Below, one piece after another: positions 27,568-36,843 of a DNA stretch of 64,000 nucleotides. The stretch lies in NCBI GenBank assembly GCA_013289665.1, contig JABCZN010000001.1:186001-250000 (forward strand). Reading direction: 5' to 3'. The number at the start of each line of letters is the position of its first letter. Position 1 is the stretch's first letter. Origin of the DNA: Acidobacteriota bacterium (GTDB lineage Bacteria; Acidobacteriota; Terriglobia; Acidiferrales; UBA7541). The notes under the pieces were generated by a model that was given only the letters and a program-made list of their open reading frames with translations, did no database searches and was not told the DNA's origin. The translations under genes and the position numbers were made by a program.

Positions 27568-28833
27568 TTAATCATTCATCCAAACAATCTCCCCACTCTT
27601 CATCGTCATCCAGCAAGTATTCATCCCAAAATAATAGGGAATTTCCCGATAATCCTCCACTTCGTACACCGCCAGATCCGCCTGCTTTCCCGCTTCGAGC
27701 GATCCAATCGTCTTCTCCCGCCCAAGCGCATAAGCCCCATTGATGGTGGCCGCCGCAATCGCCTCCGCCGGCGTCATCCGTAGTTGCGAACAAGCCAGCG
27801 ACAAAATCATCGGCATGCTCACCGTCGGAGAAGTCCCCGGATTGTAGTCCGTCGCCAATCCCACAATCGCCCCAGCCTCAATCAATTTCCTTGCCGGCGC
27901 ATACTGCTTCAGCCCCAAATGAAAGTCGCACCCGGGCAATAGCGTACCCACTGTCTCCGATTTCCCCAGCGCCCGGATATCCGCGTCATTCACCTGCTCC
28001 AGGTGATCGCAACTAGCCGCTCCCAGCTCCACCCCCAACTGCGTAGCTCCGCTGCGAGACAACTGCTCCGCATGCAGCCGAGGCCGCAACCCATGCTCCT
28101 TCGCCTTCCTCAGCAATCTCTTCGATTGCCCCACCGTAAAAGCCCCGCGATCGCAAAACACGTCGCAATACTCCGCCAAATCGCCCACCACCACTTCCGG
28201 CAACAGTTTCTCCATCAACAAGGCAAGATATTGCTCCGCTCCATCCTTTTTCGCACGAAATTCAAGCGGCACCACATGCGCACCCAAAAATGTCGAAACA
28301 ATCTCGAGCGGCTGCTCCTGGTTCAACTCCCGATGCAGCCGCAATATCTTAAGTTCGCTCGCGGCGTCCAGTCCGTACCCGCTCTTAGCCTCCACCGTCG
28401 TTGTGCCGTATTCCGCAAACTCCCGCAAAGCCGCAATCGCTCTGCTCTTCAGCGCATCGTGCGTCGCGGCCCGCAATTTCTTCACCGAATTCAGTATCCC
28501 CCCGCCCTTGCGTGCAATCTCTTCGTAACTTGCTCCCTGAATCTTCAGCTCATACTCCTCTGTCCGGCTCGCTGCATGAATCAAGTGCGTGTGCGAATCC
28601 ACAAATCCCGGCAACACCACGCGCCCGCCCACATCCAATTTCTCTGCCGCCTTAGCCGCGGCCCGCCGCTCCACGTCCGCGCGCGCCCCGGCCGAAACAA
28701 TTCTCCCGTCACGCACCAACACCGCGCCGTTTTTGATCAATCCAATTTTGGAAAGGGAATTGCCCCGCCGCGGACCGCCTCCCCGCAGCGTAACCACCTG
28801 TGAAGCGCCTGTAATAAGAATGCTGCCGCTCAA
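27568..28833 (-). CDS. hutI: Imidazolonepropionase
   Basis: VVLPGFVDSHTHLIHAASRTEEYELKIQGASYEEIARKGGGI; LATDYNPGTSPTVSMPMI. Confidence 0.96.
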   Translation of the reverse strand: MSGSILITGASQVVTLRGGGPRRGNSLSKIGLIKNGAVLVRDGRIVSAGARADVERRAAAKAAEKLDVGGRVVLPGFVDSHTHLIHAASRTEEYELKIQGASYEEIARKGGGILNSVKKLRAATHDALKSRAIAALREFAEYGTTTVEAKSGYGLDAASELKILRLHRELNQEQPLEIVSTFLGAHVVPLEFRAKKDGAEQYLALLMEKLLPEVVVGDLAEYCDVFCDRGAFTVGQSKRLLRKAKEHGLRPRLHAEQLSRSGATQLGVELGAASCDHLEQVNDADIRALGKSETVGTLLPGCDFHLGLKQYAPARKLIEAGAIVGLATDYNPGTSPTVSMPMILSLACSQLRMTPAEAIAAATINGAYALGREKTIGSLEAGKQADLAVYEVEDYREIPYYFGMNTCWMTMKSGEIVWMND

Positions 28834-28837
28834 AAAC

Positions 28838-28910
28838 GTGGCACAGGCTTCAGCCTGTGCTCTTGGGTTTTTCTTGCCTTTGTAGCGGCCGCCTTCCGAG
28901 GCAGACGCTT
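28838..28910. repeat. Composite: module D + linker + module F
   Basis: gtggcacaggcttcagcctgtgctcttgggtttttcttgcctttgtagcggccgccttccgaggcagacgc. Confidence 0.82.
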
Positions 28911-28921
28911 TTCACATCCAC

Positions 28922-29824
28922 CTACGCCCCAACCGCAATCCCCTGATATGCCGGCGCAAACGCTTCCTTCACGAAAGTCTCGATCGAAGTCGGCGTCGTA
29001 TTCGCCGCGCTCCGTGGCTCCAGTCCCACCACGATCCCAGTGTTGAATCCCTGAAACATTTCGATCAAGTAAGCGGCTGATTTCGCCGAAAGACCCATCT
29101 GCACCAGGGTATGTTCCACCTGTTCGTAAGAGAACTGCACGTAACGCAGATCAGGCTTCCCGATGCCCCGGCTGATGACCGCCGCAGCTTCGGTCATGCT
29201 CAAATCTCGTTCGCCCAGCAGCTCCTGCGTCTGCTTCCCGCTGAAATCCAGCCGCAGCAAGCGTTCCGCCGCGTACGCGCCAATGTCCCTCGTCGCGATC
29301 ATCGGAATCTTCAAGTCCGGCTTCAGCGCTCCCGCGAAAATTCCCATCATCTGGATCATGCTGATGGCTGAAAAGTGGTTTTCCAGGAAGTACGCCGGAC
29401 GCAAGTGCAGTACGTTCAGTCGCTCCACCGCGTTTAGTTTTCTCTCGGTATCGTGCAGTCCAAGGATCGGCCCGCTGCCTGCCGGCGCCTGCGCGCCAAT
29501 ACTGCTTAAACTCACCGCATACTGCAGGCCCGAATTTCTTGCGGCAGTGGCGATGGCATGGGACTCCAATTCCTGCTCCGCGCGGTAATCCGGCGAAGTC
29601 ATCCCGGGCGGCATCATCAGAAACGCCGCTCGCACACCTGTCAACGCCTTCGTCAGCGCCTCCGCATCCTTTATATCAGCAACAAAGGCCTCCGCTCCCC
29701 GGTGCGCGTACTTCTCCAACCTCGACGCGTTTCGTCCAACAACCCGTACCTTCTCGCCCTTCTCCAACAGTTTTTTCGTGATGACCGAGCCGATATTTCC
29801 CGTCGCGCCCAGAACCGTATACAT
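28922..29824 (-). CDS. NmrA-like NAD(P)-binding protein
   Basis: MYTVLGATGNIGSVITKKLLEKGEKVRVVGRNASRL. Confidence 0.88.
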   Translation of the reverse strand: MYTVLGATGNIGSVITKKLLEKGEKVRVVGRNASRLEKYAHRGAEAFVADIKDAEALTKALTGVRAAFLMMPPGMTSPDYRAEQELESHAIATAARNSGLQYAVSLSSIGAQAPAGSGPILGLHDTERKLNAVERLNVLHLRPAYFLENHFSAISMIQMMGIFAGALKPDLKIPMIATRDIGAYAAERLLRLDFSGKQTQELLGERDLSMTEAAAVISRGIGKPDLRYVQFSYEQVEHTLVQMGLSAKSAAYLIEMFQGFNTGIVVGLEPRSAANTTPTSIETFVKEAFAPAYQGIAVGA

Positions 29825-29890
29825 TGATAGCCGCTCCTCGACCGTTGGCCTTTGCACCAAGGCCTGCGGTTTGTCTGTGTGACGTTATCC

Positions 29891-31576
29891 TTACAGCATT
29901 GGCACTTTCACGCCAGTCTTCTTTGCGAACGCAATGGCCTCCGGATAACCCGCGTCGACATGCCGGGCTACGCCCATGCCGGGGTCGTTCGTCAACACCC
30001 GTTCGATGCGCTTGGCCATTTCTTTGGTACCATCTGCGCACGTAACTTGGCCAGCGTGTTGCGAATAACCAATCCCGACTCCGCCACCGTTATGAACCGA
30101 AACCCACGAAGCCCCGCTAGCCGTATTGATCAGCGCGTTCAGCAGCGCCCAGTCCGCAATCGCGTCCGATCCATCCTTCATCGATTCGGTCTCACGGTAA
30201 GGCGACGCCACCGAGCCGCAATCCAGGTGATCCCGGCCAATCACAATCGGCGCCTTCAACTCGCCCTTCGCTACCAGATCATTTAGGGCCAAACCGAATT
30301 TCTCCCGCTCGCCATACCCCAGCCAGCAAATCCGCGATGGCAGTCCCTGGAACTTCACTTTCTTTTGCGCCATCGTGATCCATCGCTTCAGGTGCTCGTT
30401 CTCCGGGAACATTTCCAGCACCAACTGATCCGTCCGCGCGATGTCTGATGCATCTCCTGAAAGCGCTGCCCAACGGAACGGCCCCTTCCCCTCGCAAAAC
30501 AACGGACGAATATACGCCGGCACAAATCCTGGGAAGCCATACGCGTTCTTCACGCCCGCTTCAAACGCAAACGTTCGAATATTATTTCCATAATCGAACG
30601 TCACCGCGCCCAGCTTCTGCAGGTCCAGCATTCCCTGAACGTGTTCTCCCATCGCCGCAACCGACCGCTTCCGATATTCCGCCGAATCCTTCTTCCGCAG
30701 CTCCAGCGCCTCTGCCAGCGTCATTCCGTTCGGCACGTACCCGCCAATCGGATCGTGCGCGCTCGTCTGGTCTGTCAAAATATCCGGTACCACACCGCGC
30801 TTCGCCAGCTCCGGAATCAAGTCCGCGCAATTTCCCACCAGCCCCACCGACGTCGCCTCGCCCTTGCGCACAGCATTCTTCAAAATCCGCAGCGCCTCAT
30901 CCAGCGAAGTCACCATCACATCGCAAAAACCCGTCTTCACCCGCCGCTTGATCCGCTCCGGGTCCACATCAATTCCCAGGAACGCCGCGCCATTCATCGT
31001 GGCCGCCAGTGGCTGTGCTCCGCCCATTCCGCCCATTCCGCCCGTCACCACCAGCTTCCCGCTCAGGCTTCCGCCAAAGCGCTGCCGCGCCGCTGCCGCG
31101 AACGTCTCATACGTTCCCTGCAAAATTCCCTGCGTCCCGATGTAAATCCAGCTTCCGGCCGTCATCTGGCCGTACATCATCAACCCCGCCCGGTCCAGCT
31201 CGTTGAACTTTTCCCAATTGTTCCAATGTCCCACCAGGTTCGAATTGCACAGCAGCACCCGCGGCGCATACTCATGGGTCCGAAACACTGCCACTGGCTT
31301 CCCCGATTGCACCAGCAGCGTCTCATCGCCCTCCAGCGCACGTAGCGATTTCACAATCGCGTGAAAGCAATCCCAATTCCGCGCCGCTTTTCCCGTGCCG
31401 CCATACACCACCAGGTCCTCTGGCTTTTCCGCCACCTCGGGATCCAGATTGTTCAGCAGCATCCGCAGCGCCGCTTCCTGCTGCCACCCCTTGCACGAAA
31501 TCTGCGTTCCGCGCGGCGCCCGAAACGGCCCCCGGCTCGTCGCCGGATCATTCACCACCGGTGTCAATGCGCTCAT
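29891..31576 (-). CDS. hutU: Urocanate hydratase
   Basis: [29 protein letters not shown]...[20 protein letters not shown]. Confidence 0.97.
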   Translation of the reverse strand: MSALTPVVNDPATSRGPFRAPRGTQISCKGWQQEAALRMLLNNLDPEVAEKPEDLVVYGGTGKAARNWDCFHAIVKSLRALEGDETLLVQSGKPVAVFRTHEYAPRVLLCNSNLVGHWNNWEKFNELDRAGLMMYGQMTAGSWIYIGTQGILQGTYETFAAAARQRFGGSLSGKLVVTGGMGGMGGAQPLAATMNGAAFLGIDVDPERIKRRVKTGFCDVMVTSLDEALRILKNAVRKGEATSVGLVGNCADLIPELAKRGVVPDILTDQTSAHDPIGGYVPNGMTLAEALELRKKDSAEYRKRSVAAMGEHVQGMLDLQKLGAVTFDYGNNIRTFAFEAGVKNAYGFPGFVPAYIRPLFCEGKGPFRWAALSGDASDIARTDQLVLEMFPENEHLKRWITMAQKKVKFQGLPSRICWLGYGEREKFGLALNDLVAKGELKAPIVIGRDHLDCGSVASPYRETESMKDGSDAIADWALLNALINTASGASWVSVHNGGGVGIGYSQHAGQVTCADGTKEMAKRIERVLTNDPGMGVARHVDAGYPEAIAFAKKTGVKVPML

Positions 31577-31762
31577 TTCAATCGTCCCTCTTCCGCCATC
31601 TTATCCCACCCCACCCGCCCCACAAATACGCCACCCTCCAGTGGCACAGGCACTCCTGCATGGTGATCCTGCTCTTCTCTGCGGGATCTCTGCGCCTTTG
31701 CGTTATCCATGCTCTTCCTCCCATTGCACGAACATTCCTCATCATGTAAATTCGACTTTCCG

Positions 31763-33574
31763 ATGAACTACGGCACCCTCCCCACACGCTTTCTGAACGC
31801 CATTGAAGAGCACCCGTCTCCCCGCGCCCAGATGTTCCGCGGCCCCGACCGCTGGGAAGATATCTCCTCCCAGGAACTCCTTCGTCGTGTCGCCGGCCTC
31901 GCGAACGCGTTTGTCGAACTCGGCGTAAAATCCGGCGATCGCGTCGGCCTGTTCGCCCCCAATTGCCCCGAATGGCACACCGCCGATTTCGCCATTACCG
32001 GCTCTGGCGGAGTCACCGTCCCCGTCTACTTCAACGAATCTCCCGACCGCCTGTCCTACATCCTCAATCACTGCGGCGCACAAGTCGTCTTCATCGCCGG
32101 TCACAAACAACTCCAGAAATTCCTCGCGGTCCGCGACTCGCTGAAAGAAGTACAGCAAGTTATCGTCGCCGGTGCCGGCCCCGATCTCCCCACGGACTTC
32201 CTCCGCTATGAAACGCTAATCGCTGCCACCGGCCCCGCCGAAGTCGCCGCCTATCGCCTCCGCGCCGCCAAAGTTCTTCCCAGTCAGCTCGCCTCGCTCA
32301 TCTATACCTCCGGCACGACCGGTGAGCCCAAAGGGGTCATGCTCACCCACAGCAATTTCTGCTCCAACGTCACAGACTCCTGCGTTGAACTCGATCTGCG
32401 CCCCGGAACCGACGTCGCCGTCTCGTTTCTCCCGCTAGCCCACGTCTACGGACGCATGCTCGATTACGTTTATATTTTTCACGGCTGCCCGGTGGCCTAC
32501 GTCGAGACGGTCGAAAATGTCGCGCAAGCCCTCCTCGAAGTCCACCCCACCGTGCTTGCCGCCGTTCCGCGCTTCTTCGAAAAAATCTATGCCCGCCTGA
32601 TGGAGCAGGGAAGCAAAGCCACCGGCGCCAAGCGAAAAATTTTCGAATTCGCCATGCAAACCGCACGCGAATCCGCCGCCTGGCGTTGCGGCGAAAAATC
32701 CGCCAGCCTGCCGGTTCGCCTGAAGTGGGCCATCGCCAACAAGCTCGTCTATTCCAAAATCCGCGCCGGCACCGGCGGCCACCTCCGCACCATCCTTTCC
32801 GGCGGCGCACCGCTCTCCAAGGATCTCTGCGAATTCTTTTGGGCCATCGGGATTCCCATTTACCAGGGTTACGGTTTGACGGAAACCTCTCCCGTTCTCA
32901 CCAGCAACCATCCGCATAATCGGGCCGGCAGCTCTGGCCGCCCGATCCCCAACGTCCAGCTTCGCATCGCCGACGATGGCGAAATCCTCGCGAAGGGCCC
33001 TTGCGTCATGCAGGGCTATTTCAAATCTCCCGAGTCCACTCGCGATGTTCTTTCCGACGACGGCTGGTTCAAGACCGGTGACGTTGGCTATCTCGACAAA
33101 GATCACTACCTGTTCATCACCGACCGCAAAAAAGATCTTCTGAAAACCGCCGCCGGCAAATTCGTGGCCCCGCAGCCCATCGAAAATACGCTGAAAACCA
33201 GTCCATACATCCTCAACGCTATGGTCGTTGGCGATCAGCGCAAATTCGTAGTCGCCCTCATCGTTCCCAATCATGCCACCGTCGCCGCCAAGCTCGCCGA
33301 GGACGGCCTGAAATTTTCCTCCCACGCCGAGCTAGCCGCCCTTCCCGCCACCCACGCCCTCATCGAAAAAGAAGTCGCCCGCCTCACCACTCATCTCGCT
33401 CAATACGAAACCATCAAGCGTTTCGCCCTCCTCGCCGACGATTTCACCTTCGACTCCGGCAGCCTGACCTTCACCATGAAACTCAAGCGCCGAGTAGTCG
33501 AGCAGCAATACTCCGACGTAATCGACAAACTCTACGCCGACGTAGCCGAGCCTCGCCCCGTCCTCCTCGACTAA
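31763..33574 (+). CDS. Long-chain fatty-acid--CoA ligase (AMP-binding)
   Basis: LIYTSGTTGEPKGVMLTHSN; YQGYGLTETSPV; GWFKTGDVGYLD; ITDRKKDLLKTAAGK. Confidence 0.93.
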   Translation: MNYGTLPTRFLNAIEEHPSPRAQMFRGPDRWEDISSQELLRRVAGLANAFVELGVKSGDRVGLFAPNCPEWHTADFAITGSGGVTVPVYFNESPDRLSYILNHCGAQVVFIAGHKQLQKFLAVRDSLKEVQQVIVAGAGPDLPTDFLRYETLIAATGPAEVAAYRLRAAKVLPSQLASLIYTSGTTGEPKGVMLTHSNFCSNVTDSCVELDLRPGTDVAVSFLPLAHVYGRMLDYVYIFHGCPVAYVETVENVAQALLEVHPTVLAAVPRFFEKIYARLMEQGSKATGAKRKIFEFAMQTARESAAWRCGEKSASLPVRLKWAIANKLVYSKIRAGTGGHLRTILSGGAPLSKDLCEFFWAIGIPIYQGYGLTETSPVLTSNHPHNRAGSSGRPIPNVQLRIADDGEILAKGPCVMQGYFKSPESTRDVLSDDGWFKTGDVGYLDKDHYLFITDRKKDLLKTAAGKFVAPQPIENTLKTSPYILNAMVVGDQRKFVVALIVPNHATVAAKLAEDGLKFSSHAELAALPATHALIEKEVARLTTHLAQYETIKRFALLADDFTFDSGSLTFTMKLKRRVVEQQYSDVIDKLYADVAEPRPVLLD

Positions 33575-33581
33575 TCCCCCT

Positions 33582-33660
33582 GTAGCATAGGCTTCAGCCT
33601 GTGCTACAGGGTTCTCCCAACTTTGTAGCGGCCGCCTTCTGCCTGCCCGCGTAGGAGGGA
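33582..33660. repeat. Composite: module D + linker + module F
   Basis: gtagcataggcttcagcctgtgctacagggttctcccaactttgtagcggccgccttctgcctgcccgcgtaggaggga. Confidence 0.82.
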
Positions 33661-33750
33661 CGCGAACCGTCCCCCCGCAAAAAACCGTACCCTTTCCCTT
33701 CCCCGAATCATCTGATTCGCAGGAACAATCCCCACCTGAGGAGGTCTTCC

Positions 33751-34257
33751 ATGGCAAAAGCAGCAACCGCAACTCTCCGCACCTATCCCAGCAGTGTCGG
33801 TGTCCCCGACAGAAACCGCCAAGCCCTAATCGCCCTTCTCAACATCCATCTCGCGAACAGCTCCGACATTCACAGCCAGGTCAAATGGGCCCACTGGAAC
33901 GTCAAGGGCAAGGATTTCTACCAGCTGCATCTGTTGTTCGATTCCGTTGCCAGCCACCTCGAAGATCACATTGACACCATCGCCGAGCGCATCTCCGCTC
34001 TCGGTGGCGTCGCCAACGGCACCGTGCGTGAATCCGCCGCAAAATCCAGCATCCCCGAAGCCGATCTCTCCGCCTACAGCGGCACCGACATCGTGAAATT
34101 CCTGGTTCACAACGTAGGCCACTACACCAACGCCCTACGCACGGCCATTCAGGAAGCCGACGACCTCGAAGACGCCGTCACCGTAGACCTCTTCACCACC
34201 ATCACGCGCGAAATGGACAAAGACCTCTGGTTCATCGAAGCCCACATCCAAGCCTGA
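33751..34257 (+). CDS. dps: Dps family DNA-binding / ferritin-like protein
   Basis: LANSSDIHSQVKWAHWNVKGKDFYQLHLLFDSVASHLEDHIDTIAERISALGG. Confidence 0.93.
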   Translation: MAKAATATLRTYPSSVGVPDRNRQALIALLNIHLANSSDIHSQVKWAHWNVKGKDFYQLHLLFDSVASHLEDHIDTIAERISALGGVANGTVRESAAKSSIPEADLSAYSGTDIVKFLVHNVGHYTNALRTAIQEADDLEDAVTVDLFTTITREMDKDLWFIEAHIQA

Positions 34258-34271
34258 TGAATTCTTAGTAT

Positions 34272-34350
34272 GTGTAGGGGCGGGGCTTGCCCCGCCCTCC
34301 TGGGTTTCTCTTGCTGTTGTAGCGGCCGCCTTTTGAGCCGGGCCGTTCTT
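34272..34350. repeat. Composite: module C + linker + module F
   Basis: tgtaggggcggggcttgccccgccctcctgggtttctcttgctgttgtagcggccgccttttgagccgggccg. Confidence 0.82.
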
Positions 34351-34364
34351 GCCGAACGCGCCCT

Positions 34365-36419
34365 CTACATCTTCTCCGGCGCCTCAATCCCCAAAAGTCC
34401 CAACGCCAAGACCAGCTGCCGCTCCACCAATTCCGTCAACCCCAGCAGAAACGCCCGCTTCTCCTCATCCGCTTCCGACAAAATATGGTGCTTGTGATAG
34501 AAATTATTGAACGCCTGCGCCAGCTGAAACGCATACTTCGACACAAACGCCGGCTCCTGCGCCCCAATCGCCGCGTCCACAGCGTAATCCAGCGACCCCG
34601 AAGCCAGAAGCACTTCCCAAATCGTATTGCTTTCGGGCCCCTCCATAATTTTCTTCAGCGACGCGTTCTCTTCGGGTGTCTGCAGGTCGGCGCTCAATTT
34701 CATTTCAAGCCCGCTTGCCTCCTCCACCCCACGGTCCTGCCCCTTGCGCCGAATCCCCCGGATCCGCACAATCGCGTACTGGCAATACGGCCCGGTCTCG
34801 CCCTCCGCGCTCAACGCATCCTCAAAATCAAACGCAATGATGGTGTTCCGCGTCACCTTCAGCAGGAAAAATCGCAGTGCGCCAACTGCCAGCGCGTTCG
34901 CCGTCTGCTTCAGTTCAGTCCCAGCCATCTCCGCGTGCTTCTGCAAAACCCGCGCCGCCGCCGCCGCCAGCATGCGGGTGATCAAATCATCCGCCTTGAC
35001 GCCGAACCCTTTTCTTCCGCTCACCTCGACGTAAGGCCGCTTCGCATCCTCCGCCGACAATTCATATCCCATCTCCGCCGCACACCGAGGCGTCAGCGCC
35101 ACAATCTCGTAATCAAAGTGAATCGAATTCTCCGCTTCCTTCGTATGTCCCAGCGCCCGCAATCCTTCCGCCACAACTTCCTGCAAATAGGCCTGCCTCG
35201 CGTCAATCACGTTATAAACCGCTTCGGCTCCTCCGAAGTGCGGGGTGCCCGCTTCGTTCGGCCCTGCAGTCGTGGCCCACAATTCTTTCCCGTCCGGAGG
35301 ATTCGGCCACCTGCGGTAATGGAAATCTTTTCCCAGCAGCCCGAATTTCCAAAGCTGGTAAGCAATATCTTTCCCAACATAAGTAACCGTCCCGTTCGAC
35401 CGCACAATAATCTTTGACTGGTCCTCATCATCGGGATTAGATGCTTCGCTCAAGCCACTCTTTTCATTTACCTCATTTACCTCCTTTAGATCCTTTACCT
35501 CATTCCCCCAAGGCATCACCCAGCAACCCGCGTTCTTCCCGCTCGTCGCCAGCTGGATCGCCCCGCTGGCCTTCAATTTCTCAAACGCCGCATCCCAGAA
35601 ATGAAGATGCAGAATCTCGCTCTCCCGCGCCAGTAGTTCGTAAGAAATGTCCAGCCGCGCCATCGTCCGCAAATGAAATCCCACCACGGCGTCGGCAATC
35701 ACCGTGGCCATCTCCGCGGTTTCGCCCCCGCCTGCTTCGATTACCTTCAACGTCTCCCCGCGCAACCGCCCCGCGCGCACTTTATCTTCCTCAAAAAATT
35801 GGGTGGCTTTTGCGTAAAGATCCCAGCACAAGTAATCGAAATTCTTGCCCGCCGCCAGCGCCTTCACCTCCGCCAGCGATTTCTTCTCCATCTCCTCAAA
35901 CGCGATCACCACGTCCGCCACCTGCACCCCGGTGTTGTCAATGTAGTTCTGCACCGCCACATCGTTCCCGGTATGCCGCAGCAGCCGCACCATCGTGTCC
36001 CCTAGCACCGCATTCCGCAGGTGTCCGATGTGTGCCGCCTTGTTCGGATTGATGCTGGTATGCTCGACGATCACTTTCTTGCGCGCGCTTGCCGCGAGTC
36101 CGGCCAAAGCCTCGCCCGCTTCCTTGCGCGTCCTCTCCCAGAACCACGCCCGGTCAAAAAATACATTCAGATATCCCGCCCCCGCAACCTCGACCCGCGC
36201 AATGCCCGCAATCTTCGGCAGGGAATTGGCAATCTCCTGCGCAATTTGCCGCGGCGCCTTCTTCAAACGTTTCGCCAGCTCAAAACACACCGGAGACGCA
36301 GCCTCCCCCATCTCCAGTTTTGGCGGCCGCTCCAGCACCACCGAAAGTTCCACTCCATATTTCTCTCGGATATGCCCGGCCAGCGTTTCCCGCAGCCGCT
36401 TCAGAAGTGTTAGGTACAC
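34365..36419 (-). CDS. argS: Arginine--tRNA ligase
   Basis: VIVEHTSINPNKAAHIGHLRNAVLGDTMVRLLRHTG; SGRKGFGVKADDLI; C-terminal DALR-type anticodon-binding domain. Confidence 0.96.
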   Translation of the reverse strand: MYLTLLKRLRETLAGHIREKYGVELSVVLERPPKLEMGEAASPVCFELAKRLKKAPRQIAQEIANSLPKIAGIARVEVAGAGYLNVFFDRAWFWERTRKEAGEALAGLAASARKKVIVEHTSINPNKAAHIGHLRNAVLGDTMVRLLRHTGNDVAVQNYIDNTGVQVADVVIAFEEMEKKSLAEVKALAAGKNFDYLCWDLYAKATQFFEEDKVRAGRLRGETLKVIEAGGGETAEMATVIADAVVGFHLRTMARLDISYELLARESEILHLHFWDAAFEKLKASGAIQLATSGKNAGCWVMPWGNEVKDLKEVNEVNEKSGLSEASNPDDEDQSKIIVRSNGTVTYVGKDIAYQLWKFGLLGKDFHYRRWPNPPDGKELWATTAGPNEAGTPHFGGAEAVYNVIDARQAYLQEVVAEGLRALGHTKEAENSIHFDYEIVALTPRCAAEMGYELSAEDAKRPYVEVSGRKGFGVKADDLITRMLAAAAARVLQKHAEMAGTELKQTANALAVGALRFFLLKVTRNTIIAFDFEDALSAEGETGPYCQYAIVRIRGIRRKGQDRGVEEASGLEMKLSADLQTPEENASLKKIMEGPESNTIWEVLLASGSLDYAVDAAIGAQEPAFVSKYAFQLAQAFNNFYHKHHILSEADEEKRAFLLGLTELVERQLVLALGLLGIEAPEKM
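35464..35508. repeat. 9-bp in-frame tandem repeat inside argS
   Basis: tcatttacc tcatttacc tcctttaga tcctttacc tcattcccc. Confidence 0.85.
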
Positions 36420-36510
36420 AGCGCCTCAGTCAAATCGGAATTGAGACCCGGAATTTCCCAGTATAGCAGCCACCGCCCGCCCTTCGATTTATACTCTCCC
36501 TGCCTCATGA

Positions 36511-36750
36511 ATGCCACACGCGGTAGGTACGGAGATGAATAATGCGCACGGGAAAAAAAGGAATGACCCCAGCGTTGCCATGATCAACATTCGACGCGGG
36601 GAACCGGATGCAACCTTGTTTCAGATTCCCACCAGATACCGAATCGTAGAACGGGTGAACGAACTCGGTGTGCGAACAGGCGTGGGAGTGATTGGCGGGG
36701 TCAGCGTGGTCGCTCCGGCCGAACAAATTATTCTTCCAGATAAACCTTGA
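36511..36750 (+). CDS. Small hypothetical ORF, possible gene relic
   Basis: 79 aa; GEPDATLFQIPTRYRIVE resembles the C-terminal tail of secreted proteins; weak support. Confidence 0.25.
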   Translation: MPHAVGTEMNNAHGKKRNDPSVAMINIRRGEPDATLFQIPTRYRIVERVNELGVRTGVGVIGGVSVVAPAEQIILPDKP

Positions 36751-36843
36751 AGCCTGTTGAATTCTGAACGCCGGGCCGCGGCACTTCCGCTGGCGCCAAC
36801 TCCCGCGGACAAGTGTGAGGTAGAATGCTTGCCCGGAGGCCAC

